DNA from: Litoditis marina
Taxonomy: Eukaryota > Nematoda > Chromadorea > Rhabditida > Rhabditidae
Assembly: GCA_964036275.1 (NCBI GenBank)
Contig: OZ038438.1
Location: forward strand, 11,922,720-11,986,719
DNA: 64,000 nt
Direction: 5' to 3'
Shown: piece after piece, positions 49,522-62,000 of the stretch
How positions within the stretch are numbered: position 1 is the stretch's first letter
Layout of the letters: every line of letters starts with the position of its first letter
Translations under genes and position numbers: made by a program
Notes under the pieces: generated by a model
The model's input: the letters and a program-made list of their open reading frames with translations, nothing else
Told to the model about the DNA's origin: nothing
Database searches by the model: none

Positions 49522-51808
49522 TTGAGATTGATGGGGTTCACAAAAGGTGAGGGTGGTGGCGGAGTACGTTGCCCTCACCGCCTCCATGATCGGACCTATG
49601 TGGTGGGCCTTTACCAAGCCCTTCCTGAAGGCAGCAGCCCTGCTAAAATTATGTGCTCTCTCTACCAGGTGTGGCCTTCCCAGAGTTCCCTAAATTATTT
49701 TAAAAATTCTCTATTTTATAGCAAAAAATACGGAAAGAACGTTAAGGAAATGGTCAATTTCAAAACGGATGCTACCGGAACACGTTGCACTAATAATAGA
49801 TGCCTGATTTGCCCAAAAATAAGATTCAATAACTATATATTTAGCTCAGTAACAAACTACAAAATGGGTACTGTTAAGGATATAATCGCAAATTGCAAGT
49901 CTAAGTATGTCATTTATGCAATTACTGTAAAGATGCAGTATACAATATGCTGGAGAAACTCAACCCATGCTAAGAGATAGAATGCATCAAGACAGATCTT
50001 CTATGAGGAATGAGGAGCGTAACACATATCTTTGTAATCACTTCAATGAACCGGAACACGATTCAAAAAATTTCTACATTGATATTCTTGACAACATCGA
50101 AAATGATGATAAAAGGACTAGACTTAATAAGGAATTATTCTGGATCAAACTACTCATGACTCCTTATCCATTTGGTCTCAATGATCAAGTTATTGGCTAT
50201 GGTAATTATTCTTCGGAAACACTTCCATTTGACAAGAGCTCGCATCCTTACTATGGTTTCAAAATAATACGATTCAAGCAGAAACGTAATAAGAGAAAGA
50301 CACGACACAATGTAATACATGGTGGAAATCAAATTGATACTTCTGCGATTATTGATTCTATTAGTAAACAACGTACTCATCAGCTGCACTGCACATTAAA
50401 AAATCTCAGTAATCGTAAAATAAACAATTTGTTTCTTTTTCTACGAAATAAACAACTTCTCGACGAACTCGATAATGAAACTCATCTAAAGATTGTCGGA
50501 TTTTTAGCAAAATTCTATTGGTTCAATAATGACAAGATGCGTCAAAAGAATGTTCACACTGCTCACAATTCCAATTCAACGTACTGGGGTAGTTACATGG
50601 AATCAGCCAAGATACCGAACGTAATATATGAAACTATTAAATCGTACATCCCTAATTATCAACGTAATATATTGAACATTCGAATCACATTCAAATACAC
50701 TGATCCTATTAGTACTCGCGTTTTGAACTATTCCAAGTTTCTAAGAAATCTATCTAATCAAGAAATTCAAAAAAATTTTAACCCACCCTGTGTTTGTGAG
50801 TCAATTAAAGATTGGGTCGACCCTCACCATGGCCATATTTGCACTGGAGACGCTACATTATTCTCTCACTTGTCTATACATGAAATATTTTAAAAGGTGC
50901 AAATTTTCGACTAAAACATATGAATCCTAATTTTGATGCACTCTCCCAGGAAATAGCCATATCATGTACAAAGTTAACCAACGAATTATGTGAAAATATT
51001 AATATTTCTGAGCCAGTACTAGAAGAAATGAAAACAATGCTGATAAGTAACATGACCAATGCCATTAAAATAAGATTGAATAATAAAAATGCAGCTCTCA
51101 ATCAGTTGAACGACAATTATCATAATAACCTTGCACATGATCAGTTTGATCAAATACTTACTGAAGACCTATCCGAAATTCACAAAGATTTCATTGTGAC
51201 TTTAAGTGATAAAGCTACTTCAAACTATTCATTTACTTGTAAAAAAACTCTATATTATGTTCATGAATGAAGAAACTGGGTATTTCGCGATTACCACTAC
51301 TTTAGACAGCCCATATCAAAAATATACCTTGATGAACGAAGAAACTCTGTTGAATAAACACTGTCAACTATCTTCCAAGTGGAATGGAGAACTAGATGAG
51401 CAACTTTCTATGACTATTCCCAAAGTTTACGGTGCGCCTAAACTACATAAATCACCAATAAAATTGAGATTTATTACAGGAGCTAAGACTAGCAGTATCA
51501 GAAATCTGTCTATTAATGTACAACGCTTGCTCAAACACATCAAACTACATTTTCAACGATATTGCAGAGTTATTGAAGGACGCACGAATATTAAAGCATT
51601 TTGATCAATTGATGGAAGTTTACAACTTATTAAAGAGTTAAGACGTTGCAAAGTTAATAATCCTAATGTTTACTCAGCTTATTTCAGTAGCTTATTTACT
51701 AATTTGCCGCTTACCGTAGTTAAAAAATCAGTGTTCAGTATTATATACCTATGTTTCAAAAATGCGGGTGATAATTTTAACAACGTTTCTTTTTGATAAT
51801 TTGTAGAA
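49522..51808 (+). mobile_element. decayed Penelope-like element, GIY-YIG first (Naiad-type)
   Basis: Five overlapping open segments (49522-49980, 49967-50893, 50878-51270, 51206-51604, 51605-51808) form one broken polyprotein. Order: Cys motif (CTNNRCLIC); GIY-YIG-type endonuclease region (NCKSKYVIYAIT, then LRDRMHQDRSS, NKELFWIKLLMTPYPFGLND); a spacer with CVCESIKD and GHICTGD then KGANFRLKHMNPNF; and the RT N-terminus (IPKVYGAPKLHKSPIKLRFIT, FTNLPL). Having the endonuclease before the RT is the permuted layout of Naiad/Chlamys PLEs. There are at least three frameshifts and a TGA at 51602 where the family has Trp. The motif A Asp position reads Tyr (SAYFSSLFTN). The YxDD region is missing, so the copy is dead. 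No introns. Confidence 0.75.
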
Positions 51809-51839
51809 ATGAATAATTCCATATATAATCCAAATTTAT

Positions 51840-51915
51840 GGCTAGCGGGTTCACCTGATGCGGCTCGACCGCTAGCCAGTGTAGTTCCGTAGCGAATAAG
51901 AGCCGAAACGTACTG
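51840..51915 (+). repeat. structured 3' remnant of the PLE, ribozyme-like motifs
   Basis: A perfect 9-bp inverted repeat (GGCTAGCGG 51840-51848 / CCGCTAGCC 51869-51877). Overlapping it are CTGATG (51855) and GGCTC...GAGCCGAAAC (51862-51909), resembling the CUGAUGA and GAAAC cores of a hammerhead ribozyme with a 5-bp stem II, but with C at the A9 position and no visible stem I. PLE termini often carry hammerheads, so this may be a decayed one. Confidence 0.35.
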
Positions 51916-52037
51916 CACTTGTTTTAAATATAGCTGACTTTATAAATTAATAGTATTTATTCTCACCTATTTTCAGTTAAGCTTTTTGAATATTAATACT
52001 AATTCAACATAAGCCCTGACATAGTATATGTTCTCGT

Positions 52038-52048
52038 TAATCTCTCTC

Positions 52049-52086
<38 letters not shown>
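52038..52086. repeat. (CT)n microsatellite
   Basis: TCTCTCTCTTTTCCTCTC followed by an uninterrupted CT run of about 30 bp. Confidence 0.95.
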
Positions 52087-52088
<2 letters not shown>

Positions 52089-52215
52089 GTTCTTCCCCCT
52101 TTCTCCTAACACAAAATGAGTTCAGCTATGAAATTCGCTGGTGGTATTATACGGATGACAGCTTACTACGCTAATAATGCTCATAATGCATAAATAACTC
52201 GAAATAGCGTGTTGT

Positions 52216-53092
52216 ATGCAGACGGCGACTTCAACCATTCACAGCTCCAAATCGGAATCCACACAGAATCGACCAAGAAAACCAGTTCGTGACCGAACAC
52301 AGGTGAAAAAGGTAAAACTAGTTGGAAAACACTCACACTCAAGACACGAAACTATTAATTTAAAATCCGAGAGGTTAATGTTCTCTATGTCTACATGCCT
52401 GCACCATATCTGGCGCTAATATCACGTTAGCTTGTTAGTTGAATAGCATAATTATCTTTTAAGTACTTTACAGAAAACCAAGCAGGAACCAGACTGCAGT
52501 GATGCAGAAGAAGTGGGCTGTAGCCTAAACTCAGAATTAGCTACGAAGTTCCGAAACTTCAATCCCAGTTGGTTCAAGGTGAGTGATATACAACTATTTA
52601 TGAAGTAAAGAAAAATAACTTCAACAGTTCCAGACACCAAATAGTGTTCCGAAAAGGCTCATCCAAGAAAATAGCTGGCAGTTGTGTACTTTTCTGAAAA
52701 TAACAGTTACATGGTTTGTTTGGGCACCGTACTTGCAGGAAACAGTTTCTACCTCTAGTTTAGATACTAGTTACACATTACTACTCAAATGTTTTGCTTC
52801 AGTAGAAAGTAGTGTGATGCTAGTCAGATGCATATTTAGTAGTAACGTTACAAAATTATCATTAAACGTGCTCGAATAGTGCGCTAGTAATGAAGAATCA
52901 TCAAACTTTCAGTTTAATATGCTTTTTCGAGGCGCTGGCGAAGAGTTCGCCGGAACTGCTGATCGACCGCCATCAATATGTACTCTACGAAAGAAAAGGT
53001 TGAGGTATCTCCCGTGTCGGGGTTCGAGCATGCTGCATTCGTTGGAAAACATTCTGTCGCCTACACCTCGCAGAGCTTTCTTCATCATATAG
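52216..53092 (+). CDS. small unrecognised protein overlapping the CFAP57-like start
   Basis: Three exons in phase: 52216-52302, 52474-52578 and 52913-53092, giving 123 aa (MQTATSTIHSSKSES..., then DCSDAEEVGCSLNSELATKF, FNPSWFK, FNMLFRGAGEEFAGTADRP, TLRKKRL). Splice sites are good (ACACAG|GTGAAA; TTTACAG; TTCAAG|GTGAGT; CTTTCAG). The composition is acidic then basic, which would fit a nuclear or cytoplasmic protein. The last exon contains, in another frame, the ATG of the CFAP57-like gene at 52978, so about 115 bp are read in two frames. A donor-like AG|GTATCT at 53004 could end the exon earlier. The alternative is that this is the 5'-UTR of the downstream gene with accidental coding potential. 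I do not recognise a family. Confidence 0.45.
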
Positions 53093-56000
53093 ATTTGAGT
53101 TCGGAGATCCCATTGGTCCAAAGTATAACCCTTGCTGGTACAATTACTAGTATGTGCGTATCTCCCGATTATTCCATTCTGGCAGTTGGATTTCAAGAGG
53201 AAGAGAATCAGAAGGTGATAGTCTACTCATGTGACACATACGACGAGGTTCATGTTCTCTCCGCACTCCACCCCCCTCAAGAGATTGCAATTTCTGCCGG
53301 TGCAGAGGTGCGTTCATTTTCTTTCTAGCTCGGTTTAGTTGGATCGAATTCCACCACCAAATTTCTATTTTTCAGTCTCTAGCTTGGATTTCCGTAGCAG
53401 AAAACAGTTTTCAAGTTAACACATTTGATCTCAAGCAGAGTTCCTCTTGTCAAGGACAGATTCAGTGGGATGGCACAAATAAGACATGGCAGGTAGACGA
53501 CTCTGTTTTACAGTTAAATGTAGTCAATTGAAAATCGAACACAACTATTAATTCGAGAACATATTTCGTCGAAATATTCACTTACGCATGACCGTCCGAT
53601 TGTAATTTTTTTGATTCACCTTTAGTACACATTGAGGTGGATGTCTCGACCTTCTCAGGCGGCGTAGCAATTCCCACAAAAGTTCATGAGATCCACTCTT
53701 GAGCTATTACAGTGAGCTTCTAATGAGATTATATTGATTGCTATGCTGCATCATTGAGAGTTCACCAGTAGCTCATGAGGTATCTCATGAGAAACTCATA
53801 TGAACTTATCATGAGGTTGCACGGTTCGCTACGCCGCCTGGCAAATACCGTGTAGGTGATAGATGTGAAGTTTTCAATAAGAATGATTCAAAATGTGTTT
53901 TAGCCTGCAAGCTAAACAAACTGTTTTTTTACAGTTATCGTATTGTCCAGCAGATGAAGAGGTCATGTGTCTATTGGGAGGTCGCATCGCTTATTTGTTG
54001 CGTTCCAGCAACCAAGTCGTCGAACATTTCTCGTCTATTACGGTAACATATTGTTCTAATTTCACGTTCTAGGATCGGGTGGCTCAATTTGAGGACATTG
54101 AATGAATACATTTGTTACAAGAGCGATTCTGGGATGAAAGATATCAGAAACTGAAGATATACGATAGATACAATAGAAATTAGAAATTAGAATTGAAGTC
54201 TGATCTGCACATAGTTTGTAAGTAGTTTGCTAATTAGAAAAAAACAAATGACCGAGATCAAACTACAAGCACAGCATAATAGTTGAGCATGTTAAACATT
54301 TATCAACTTCCAGCTGGATGATGTGATCTGTCATGGGTGGTCAAATGACGTCACCATGGCTTTCGGCTGCTCAAATGGGCTGATACGACTCTTCCGTGAA
54401 ACAATTGCCTTGGAAGTGGTTGACCTGAAAAACCTACAACAAAGGTATAGTCCCGGTCATTCCTATTTGAACTCCTACCGTGCTACATGAACAACGGCAG
54501 CGCCAAAACGAATTCAGTGGGTGCCAACTTTTCTAGGCACCAACTGTCTGACACAAAGTACTGTCCTGAAGAGGAATCGGAAGCCCAACAATTGACGGCA
54601 CGCAGCTCGCGCCGCAACGCATCCGATCGGCTTCCATTTTTACAGTTAGGAGGAAACTTAGCGGGGAGAAAACGAACAATATATCATTGTTTTGTGAGCC
54701 GAGCAGCAATTTAATGTATGACTCTTGAGTGCGTCAGACTGTTTTCAGTATGGATCTGACCGCCATCCGTTTCTTCGCGTGGTCCGCCCTCTTCTTTGGT
54801 GTACTTCTAGAAAATGGAATTATTCTCGTTTTTCCGCTGGACCGTAAAGGTCCTAGATGGGATGAGGGCAAGCAAATTATAGTTGAAGAGGTATCATTGT
54901 TTGGCCGTCTCCATTATTTGTGAAGTTGATTTTCCTCGAGGTATTTCATGTTTCAGTCCAAAAACTGAATATTTTGCACTGGTGTGAACGGATTTTCAGA
55001 AACAATCGGTTTATTAAACACAAACGAATTTTTGAGTCAAGAAACTCCCAGAAACTATTCTGTACAAATAATGAACTAATCTGAAGAGGTTTCAGGTTTA
55101 GAAAACACCTCTCGGTTTATATCCCCAACCAAATGTTTTCTGACCGAGATCCAATACGTAACGTGGCAGTGAAAATCGTGGCACAGATTTGTGAACGAGA
55201 TTCAACGTTATTTTTCTCGAACTTTCTTCAGTTTTCAATTTTTAAGACATGTCAGAGCAACAACTTGCCGAGCATACTCTCCTTTGATGCTGAAGAAAAT
55301 ATGTTGTATACAGATGGACACCGTTTATTAAAAACTACTTTGAGGTAATTTGAGCCATTTTCAAGTGAGAAGACCTTTTCTCCCAGTTCACTGTTTGTTT
55401 GAAAATAATCACTCAATTTCACACAATAACAGATGTGTTTCTTGTAGTTTTATCTCGAGCCGAAAATCCACGGGATGAATCCACGAACACGTGGCGGAGT
55501 AGGGTGGCATGCACCTTCTAGGATTTCCTCGGAATGAGGAAATCCCATGGGTTGTTTGAATGTGTATGAATACAAAAATGATGTTAAGTTGATTCAGCTA
55601 TGCCGGCCCCGTTTCTACCGAAACTGGAATAGTGATTGCTATTCGTCATCTTTCGTCAATACTAGCTATACAATCATGCACTGACTGGACTGTTTCTTTG
55701 GACTCGGAAGGGTGGTTGATGGTAACATCCAAACTAACAAGGTTTGTGTGTGTAGGTTATTTTTACTCCCCTTAGCAAAAATTTATTTTCAACGCAAAAT
55801 TCCATGCAAATTCCGAATGTCTAACGCAAATTCCGAACTTCTCTCAACTCGTATTGGTCTGATCACTTTATGACTGAACTTCTCACCTTCTACTTTGTTC
55901 AAAATGAATCGCACTTTCAACCAACATTTAGCTTTTCCGCTGTGTTTTTAGTTTGATTGTCATATGTTTTCATCGTATTAGGTAATCCATCTATACAGAT

Positions 56001-59000
56001 GAAAATATCTGACGTCTTAATACGATGACTTCATTTCCAGGAGGAACATCATTGTATCAAAATTGGAGGATGTGTTTTTTTTCGTGGTTAATGTTATATC
56101 GAACGAAATATTGGCAATCACCAAGCAAGGACTGGAGAAATACTACGTCACAATTGAAGGGCTTCAGTTGAAAGAACTTGTCCTCCGATCTACTATTTTG
56201 ATGGTGAAAACCAATTTGCAACCAATTTGCGTTGTACGCGTGACATCATGTTTCTTTGACAGTTTCCTGAAATCTCTCAATTGTAAAACAGAGTGTTCCT
56301 TCCGACATATAATAGTAGAGAAATTCAGGATTTTTATAGTGCCTGACCATAAACTTCCAATTCAGTGTTGTGCCTCCCACGAATCGGACTGTTTTGCTAT
56401 TCTACGACCAGGATCTATTTTAATTCTCAATACTTCGAATCTCGAAATTGTGATGGATCATGATCTGAACGAATCTCAGGCGAGGATTCATTCAAGCTGA
56501 CCGTATAACTTAGACTTACGTAATTGTTTAATTATTGTTATCATAATTATATATCGCGCGGAGCGCGAAGCGCTCTGCGTGAGTTGTCTTTGGTTTGGCC
56601 ATTGCGGACTCGTTTTTTCCTTTTAATTAACAAAAATCTTCAAACATATTCTTTTTTTGAAAACTAAAAAGAGAGAACGTTAGAGAATCACGAATTGAAC
56701 ATTGTGTGAAAATTTCAGCCAAATCGGATTATTTTCGCCTGAGTTATGGTTTTGTGTCGTTGTTGAAAAGTTCCGCCGTAATTCGTCCCTCGTCCCTCGT
56801 CCCTCGTCCATCGTCCCTCGTCCCTCGTCCCTCCTCCCTCCTCCCTCCTCCCTCCTCCCTCGTCCCTCCTCCCTCACGGAATTCTGTCAGCATCGTAGTG
56901 GAAAAACTACTGAACCGATTTAGCTGAAATTTGAAACATGAGTTTTAATGCAAAATTTAGCATGTCGCGCCAAATATGAGATGTATAGCTCCTCATTGGC
57001 GCCGGGCGCGGGCGCCAATAGGCGCCAAAAACCACTATTGGAAAAACTACCGAACCGATTTAGCTGAAATTTGAAACATGAGTTATAATGCAAAAGTTAG
57101 CCCGTCGCGCCAAATCTGAGATGAATACATCACCATTGGCGCCCGGCGCTGGCGCCAATAGGCGCCAAAAACGGCAAAACACTATTTATCATCAACTAAA
57201 ATGTTGAACACTAATAGAAATTGAATAATTTGTTGGAAAGTGTGAAAGTCTTTTTCCAAAACTGAAAATTTTCTTCTGGCGCTCGAACCAGGCGCCAGAT
57301 GGCGCCAAAACCCAAACTCACGACAGCGTCAATGGAATCGTCTGAAATTCGGTACACTAAATAACTATCACATGGCAAGTAAGATGCTCAATCTGAAAAT
57401 CAAAAAAAGTTCTGTTGGCATTGTGCGCTGGCGCCAATTGGCGCCAAAGTTGGAAAAATATCAGTTATCGTCAATCAAACTGTTTCAAGTTAACAGATAT
57501 TGAATATTCCATTGTGAAATAAAGATCCACAAATTCAAAATCCAATTTTATCGTCTGGCTCGGAACAGACGCCAAATGGCGCCAAAACAAAAACACACGA
57601 AACTGACAATTGAATAGTTTGAATATTGCTCCAATCAGTAATTGACACATGTAGTGTGTACTGGTAGCTCACAAACCTAGAAAATTTCGTTTCGTTCTGG
57701 CGCCAGACGCGTGTTTCAATTGACGCAGGAATGAAAAAAAATTTCAACGAAGGTTTTTGATGTGGTATTGGAAATAATGACTATATTGTAAGTGAGTTGG
57801 TGTCTCTAATTGTAGATTTGTCAATGGCGCCAATCCCCATCGCTTATCGCCGCTAAAAGCGGTGTACATGTCAATCGGAACGTTTAGCGTTTTTGTTCAG
57901 TTGTTGATAGTCACAGAGCCAGTAACCTGCGTTATATTACAACATCAGCAATTTTATGGTCTGCATTCGGCTTCGTGCACACACAAAACTGAGATTTCCA
58001 TAATAATATAATGAGTTCACAAGATTCACTCTGTAAATAGGCGACATATGAAGTTGTAGGAGTACAACTAGCAAAAAAAGGACAATTAGTAAAAAGTGGG
58101 GGAACCAACAAATGTGTGAGTTGTGTTTGGTTCGACCTCGACATCAGCAAAAAGTGAACGATACGAATTGCTGTGATACTGTAGCAGAAGTATTCTGCAA
58201 AAATAGAACAATACAAATGTTGCACAATGGTTCACAACGCACGCATGTCGTCAAAGCACACATGAAATACCCTTCGGCGATTTCTGAAATATCATGCGGG
58301 CTTCGTGAACCATTGTGCAACATTTGTATTGTTCTATGTTTGCAGAATACTTCTGCTACAGTATCACAGCAATTCGTATCGTTCACTGTTTGCTGATATC
58401 GAGGTCGAACCAAACACAACTCACACATTTGTTGGTTCCCCCACTTTTTACTAATTACTGTTATTTTACTATGCATTTTTGATAAGTTTTCAAATCGCTC
58501 TTAATGGTGGTGTTCAGTGATCATTTTACAGGAAATCACCAAAATGCTGCTCTCAACAGACAACAAATACCTCATTTTATTATTGAGGAGCGACCATGTT
58601 CATTGTATTGATATCAAGTCTGGTAAAAGACTTTGGTCTCTCGACAACAAACTGCGGTTTTTTACTGATATAACTTACGCGAATGGAACCGTATATCTAG
58701 TCGATCAGAAGTTCATTGTCTCTTCATTCAAACATGGAAAGGTAACATAATATGTAAACGAAATGGAATAAAATGTATATAGACTTTTCGTAGAGAGTGG
58801 TGTGGGGACTGTTGGGCTATCGGGAACGTGGAGTGACACCCACAATCACTGGAACGTCAAATGTGGATGAGCGTCAGCACGTGTTCCTATTATCTTTGTG
58901 TGCTTTGGGTTTAGAGATGTATCACACGGTTGTGTGACAGTAAACCTCGGTGACCTCAGCATTGGGATGGTCGTTAGTACAACGCTGAATCCAGAAATTA

Positions 59001-62000
59001 TTTCATCGTGAATTCAGGAGTCTGTGGTACTGAACTTACACGCGGCCGACGTAGGCTATTCATGTATTTCGAAACACTTGATAGGTGAGCAATTATGAAG
59101 TACTTCCATTTTTTTTTCAAATCATGTTCTTCTTACCAAAGCTAGTTGACATTTGTTATGAAGACATTCGCGTTTTGATACCAATGATTCAGCCTCATTC
59201 TTCTCGTAAGTAAGGAAATATGGAAGTTGTTTACAGCTAATGACCAAATAATCGCAACAACGACGGACAACGGTTGCATAATTATTGCACGTTTTGATGA
59301 GATTGATGAGCCTGTATTCGTCAAGCCGGCCAGCAAGACGAATGTTTCCTATGTAGGTTCCAGTTGTTCCAGTTTGTTTTTCAAAGAGAACACATCTCCA
59401 CATTTAAAGAGTTTGAGCTGTTTAATCCACCTTATGAAAATGGAAAAACCACGAAAATTCATATGAGTTTCAACTTCTTGTCTTACATGATACACCGAGT
59501 TCACTTACATATACAAGTTTCAGAACGTCGATAAAATACAAAACCCTATTCAAAACTTCGCCAAACTTACCGCAATTGAAAGTGTGGAGGACTTATGAAC
59601 ACTAGGATTGATGCATTACAGTCATGGTTTCTCCGTATTCATGGAGTTTTTCGAACTATTCGTATGTGCGAAACAGAATGTGTGACTTTTTCTTTTTTTT
59701 TCAATACGATAATTCTCCTTGAAAACTCCGCTGGCGTGATCTTTTGCATATATTTTGTAAAGTTAATACTTTCCGAGAAAGACTGGTTAGCTTTGATATA
59801 CTTGTAGTTGCGTTTCAATGGTGATATTCTTCTCATTGGACACGAGAACGGTAGTGTGGGCTATATGGACTTCAACGAGAAACCTATAATTGAGCGGAGA
59901 CATGGCTCACCAGTTGATTGGGTACTCTGCAACTTCAATACCGTCTACAATCTGGTGAGTAGGGCGCGAGAAAGAACCTTCAGCAGTCGCGTAAATACGC
60001 ATTTTAGTTTTCCATTTTTCTCATGTATTTGACTTGGCAAGTCAATTTTGCAATAGTTTTATCCATATCACTATAACAAAATGTTTATCGGTAACCGGGA
60101 CATGATTAACAAGCATTACGTGAGTTACCTCTTGGGTGTTCTGTTAGTCAATTGCACACTCACGTGAAATATGTTTAACACAGCAAAACTCAGAAAAGTG
60201 CAATGACAAAGTACACTTTGCCTCAATGAAATGCCAAGTTTACGTGACTATCCAATTTACTTCTATTTTAAGGTACGTAGCAACGTGAAAGGTGTGGTTA
60301 GTGCAACGGGGTCAAACACGGATCACCTGACCTCGTTTAAATTCGGAGTTATGAGGGATTCAAAGTCAATAAAAAAGGGGGGGGGGATCGGGCTTACTAT
60401 GAATATTTTCGCACCTCAAAGGAATGTACCGTATTTCTAGACAAATCTCATCAGAGAACTGAACCAGGAGAGAAATGCGATAAGTATGGAGACAGACAGA
60501 TTGTTGAACAACTATGCCGAAGACAAGGAGAAAGAACTGAGCAGAATTAGTTCGGAACACAAAACCGACTTACTCGCTATGAAAAAACGTATAAAGGTTT
60601 AGTTGCTATTACTTCTTGACTGTTGCTCTACCACACAATATCAGATTATAAATACTGTTTAGTCACCCATAATGGCAAAATCGTCCGTGATATTAATTTC
60701 ACAGCATCTTGTGAAAATAAAAATTGATAAGCTGGTAAGCTGCTTTGCAGAAATTTGAAGATGAATTCGAAGCATCTGAAGTGGTTAAAAGTAAGATGCT
60801 CGCCAACCTACAGACGCTCTACAAGGAAGAAAATCAGCTTCAACAAGACAGAATGGAAAAGATGATAACTGACGCAACCAAGAAAAATCTACAAATGCAG
60901 AAAGAACACGATCAGGAGGTAATCGTTAATAATCTCGTAGTACTAATTACCCTTTCATACGCACATGTTGAACTGCATGTAAAATTGCGGCTTAAACCCA
61001 GGCACTAAAAGTTTTGTTCTGTTTTCCAGTCAATGGACTACCAGACACGTATGGATCAACGAACGATGGAGTTGACGTCGACATTTCGCGTCACTGAAAA
61101 CCGTTTCGTTCGCGAAAAGCAGGAACTGTTACGAACACAGCTGGAGGTGAAAGGCGTGGACAAATAAGACAGAAAACTCTAATTTATTTAGTTACAGTAT
61201 AAAATAATAGTTAGTAACTGTTAGGCGCAAACATGTTTCAAAAACATCATGAAAGGGAATTTTTTTTCATTAAATTATAAGAAAAACTAGAAGATTGACG
61301 TTATTATACAAAACCATGTTGCTTGTATAAACAAGCTAAATTATCTGTTAATATCGGGCTACTTCAATAGTTTATAAAGGAAAAAAGTCCAAAGGAAAAA
61401 GAAATGAAAAGAAGGAGAGTGAGAGATAATTTTATTTGCACTGTGCAAATTCCTAGATTGCCTATTACAAACATTAGTTACCTTGACATTTCGGGCAATT
61501 ACCGATCCATATGTCTTAATGTGTACCCTCTTCCAACACGTTACCGGAAAACTAAATTACAATCCGGGTTGCTGAAATTACAGTTTGGAAAACAGAGACG
61601 AAACAGAGCAAAAATTGAGAAATACGAAGTATTTTTTTAGTGATCATGAATATTTTACCGGTTCTGATCCACCATCGAATGTAGACGTTTGTTTTTCAGC
61701 TCCGCGACACAATAGACACGTTGCGATCTTCAATGTGTAAAATGGAAATGGATTACAAATCAAAAGTGGCGGAACAGATTAAATATATGGAAAACCTTAA
61801 ACACAACAGGGACCAAGACAAACAGCTTCTTGAACAGGAATTATGGAACATGAAAGCCACGGTAAGCTCTATTCGGGACCATTAATTGTGGTAAAGACGT
61901 CGAACTGATCAAATGAAGAAGATAATGTATTTTACGAATAGAAGATTGTTAAAGTCAGATGAAAAACTGAGTTAGAATCATAATGTTAGTAAATATGATA

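Noticed and set aside
58112..58476. Two similar proteins encoded on opposite strands
   Set aside because: Both are products of the near-perfect palindrome of the fold-back element.
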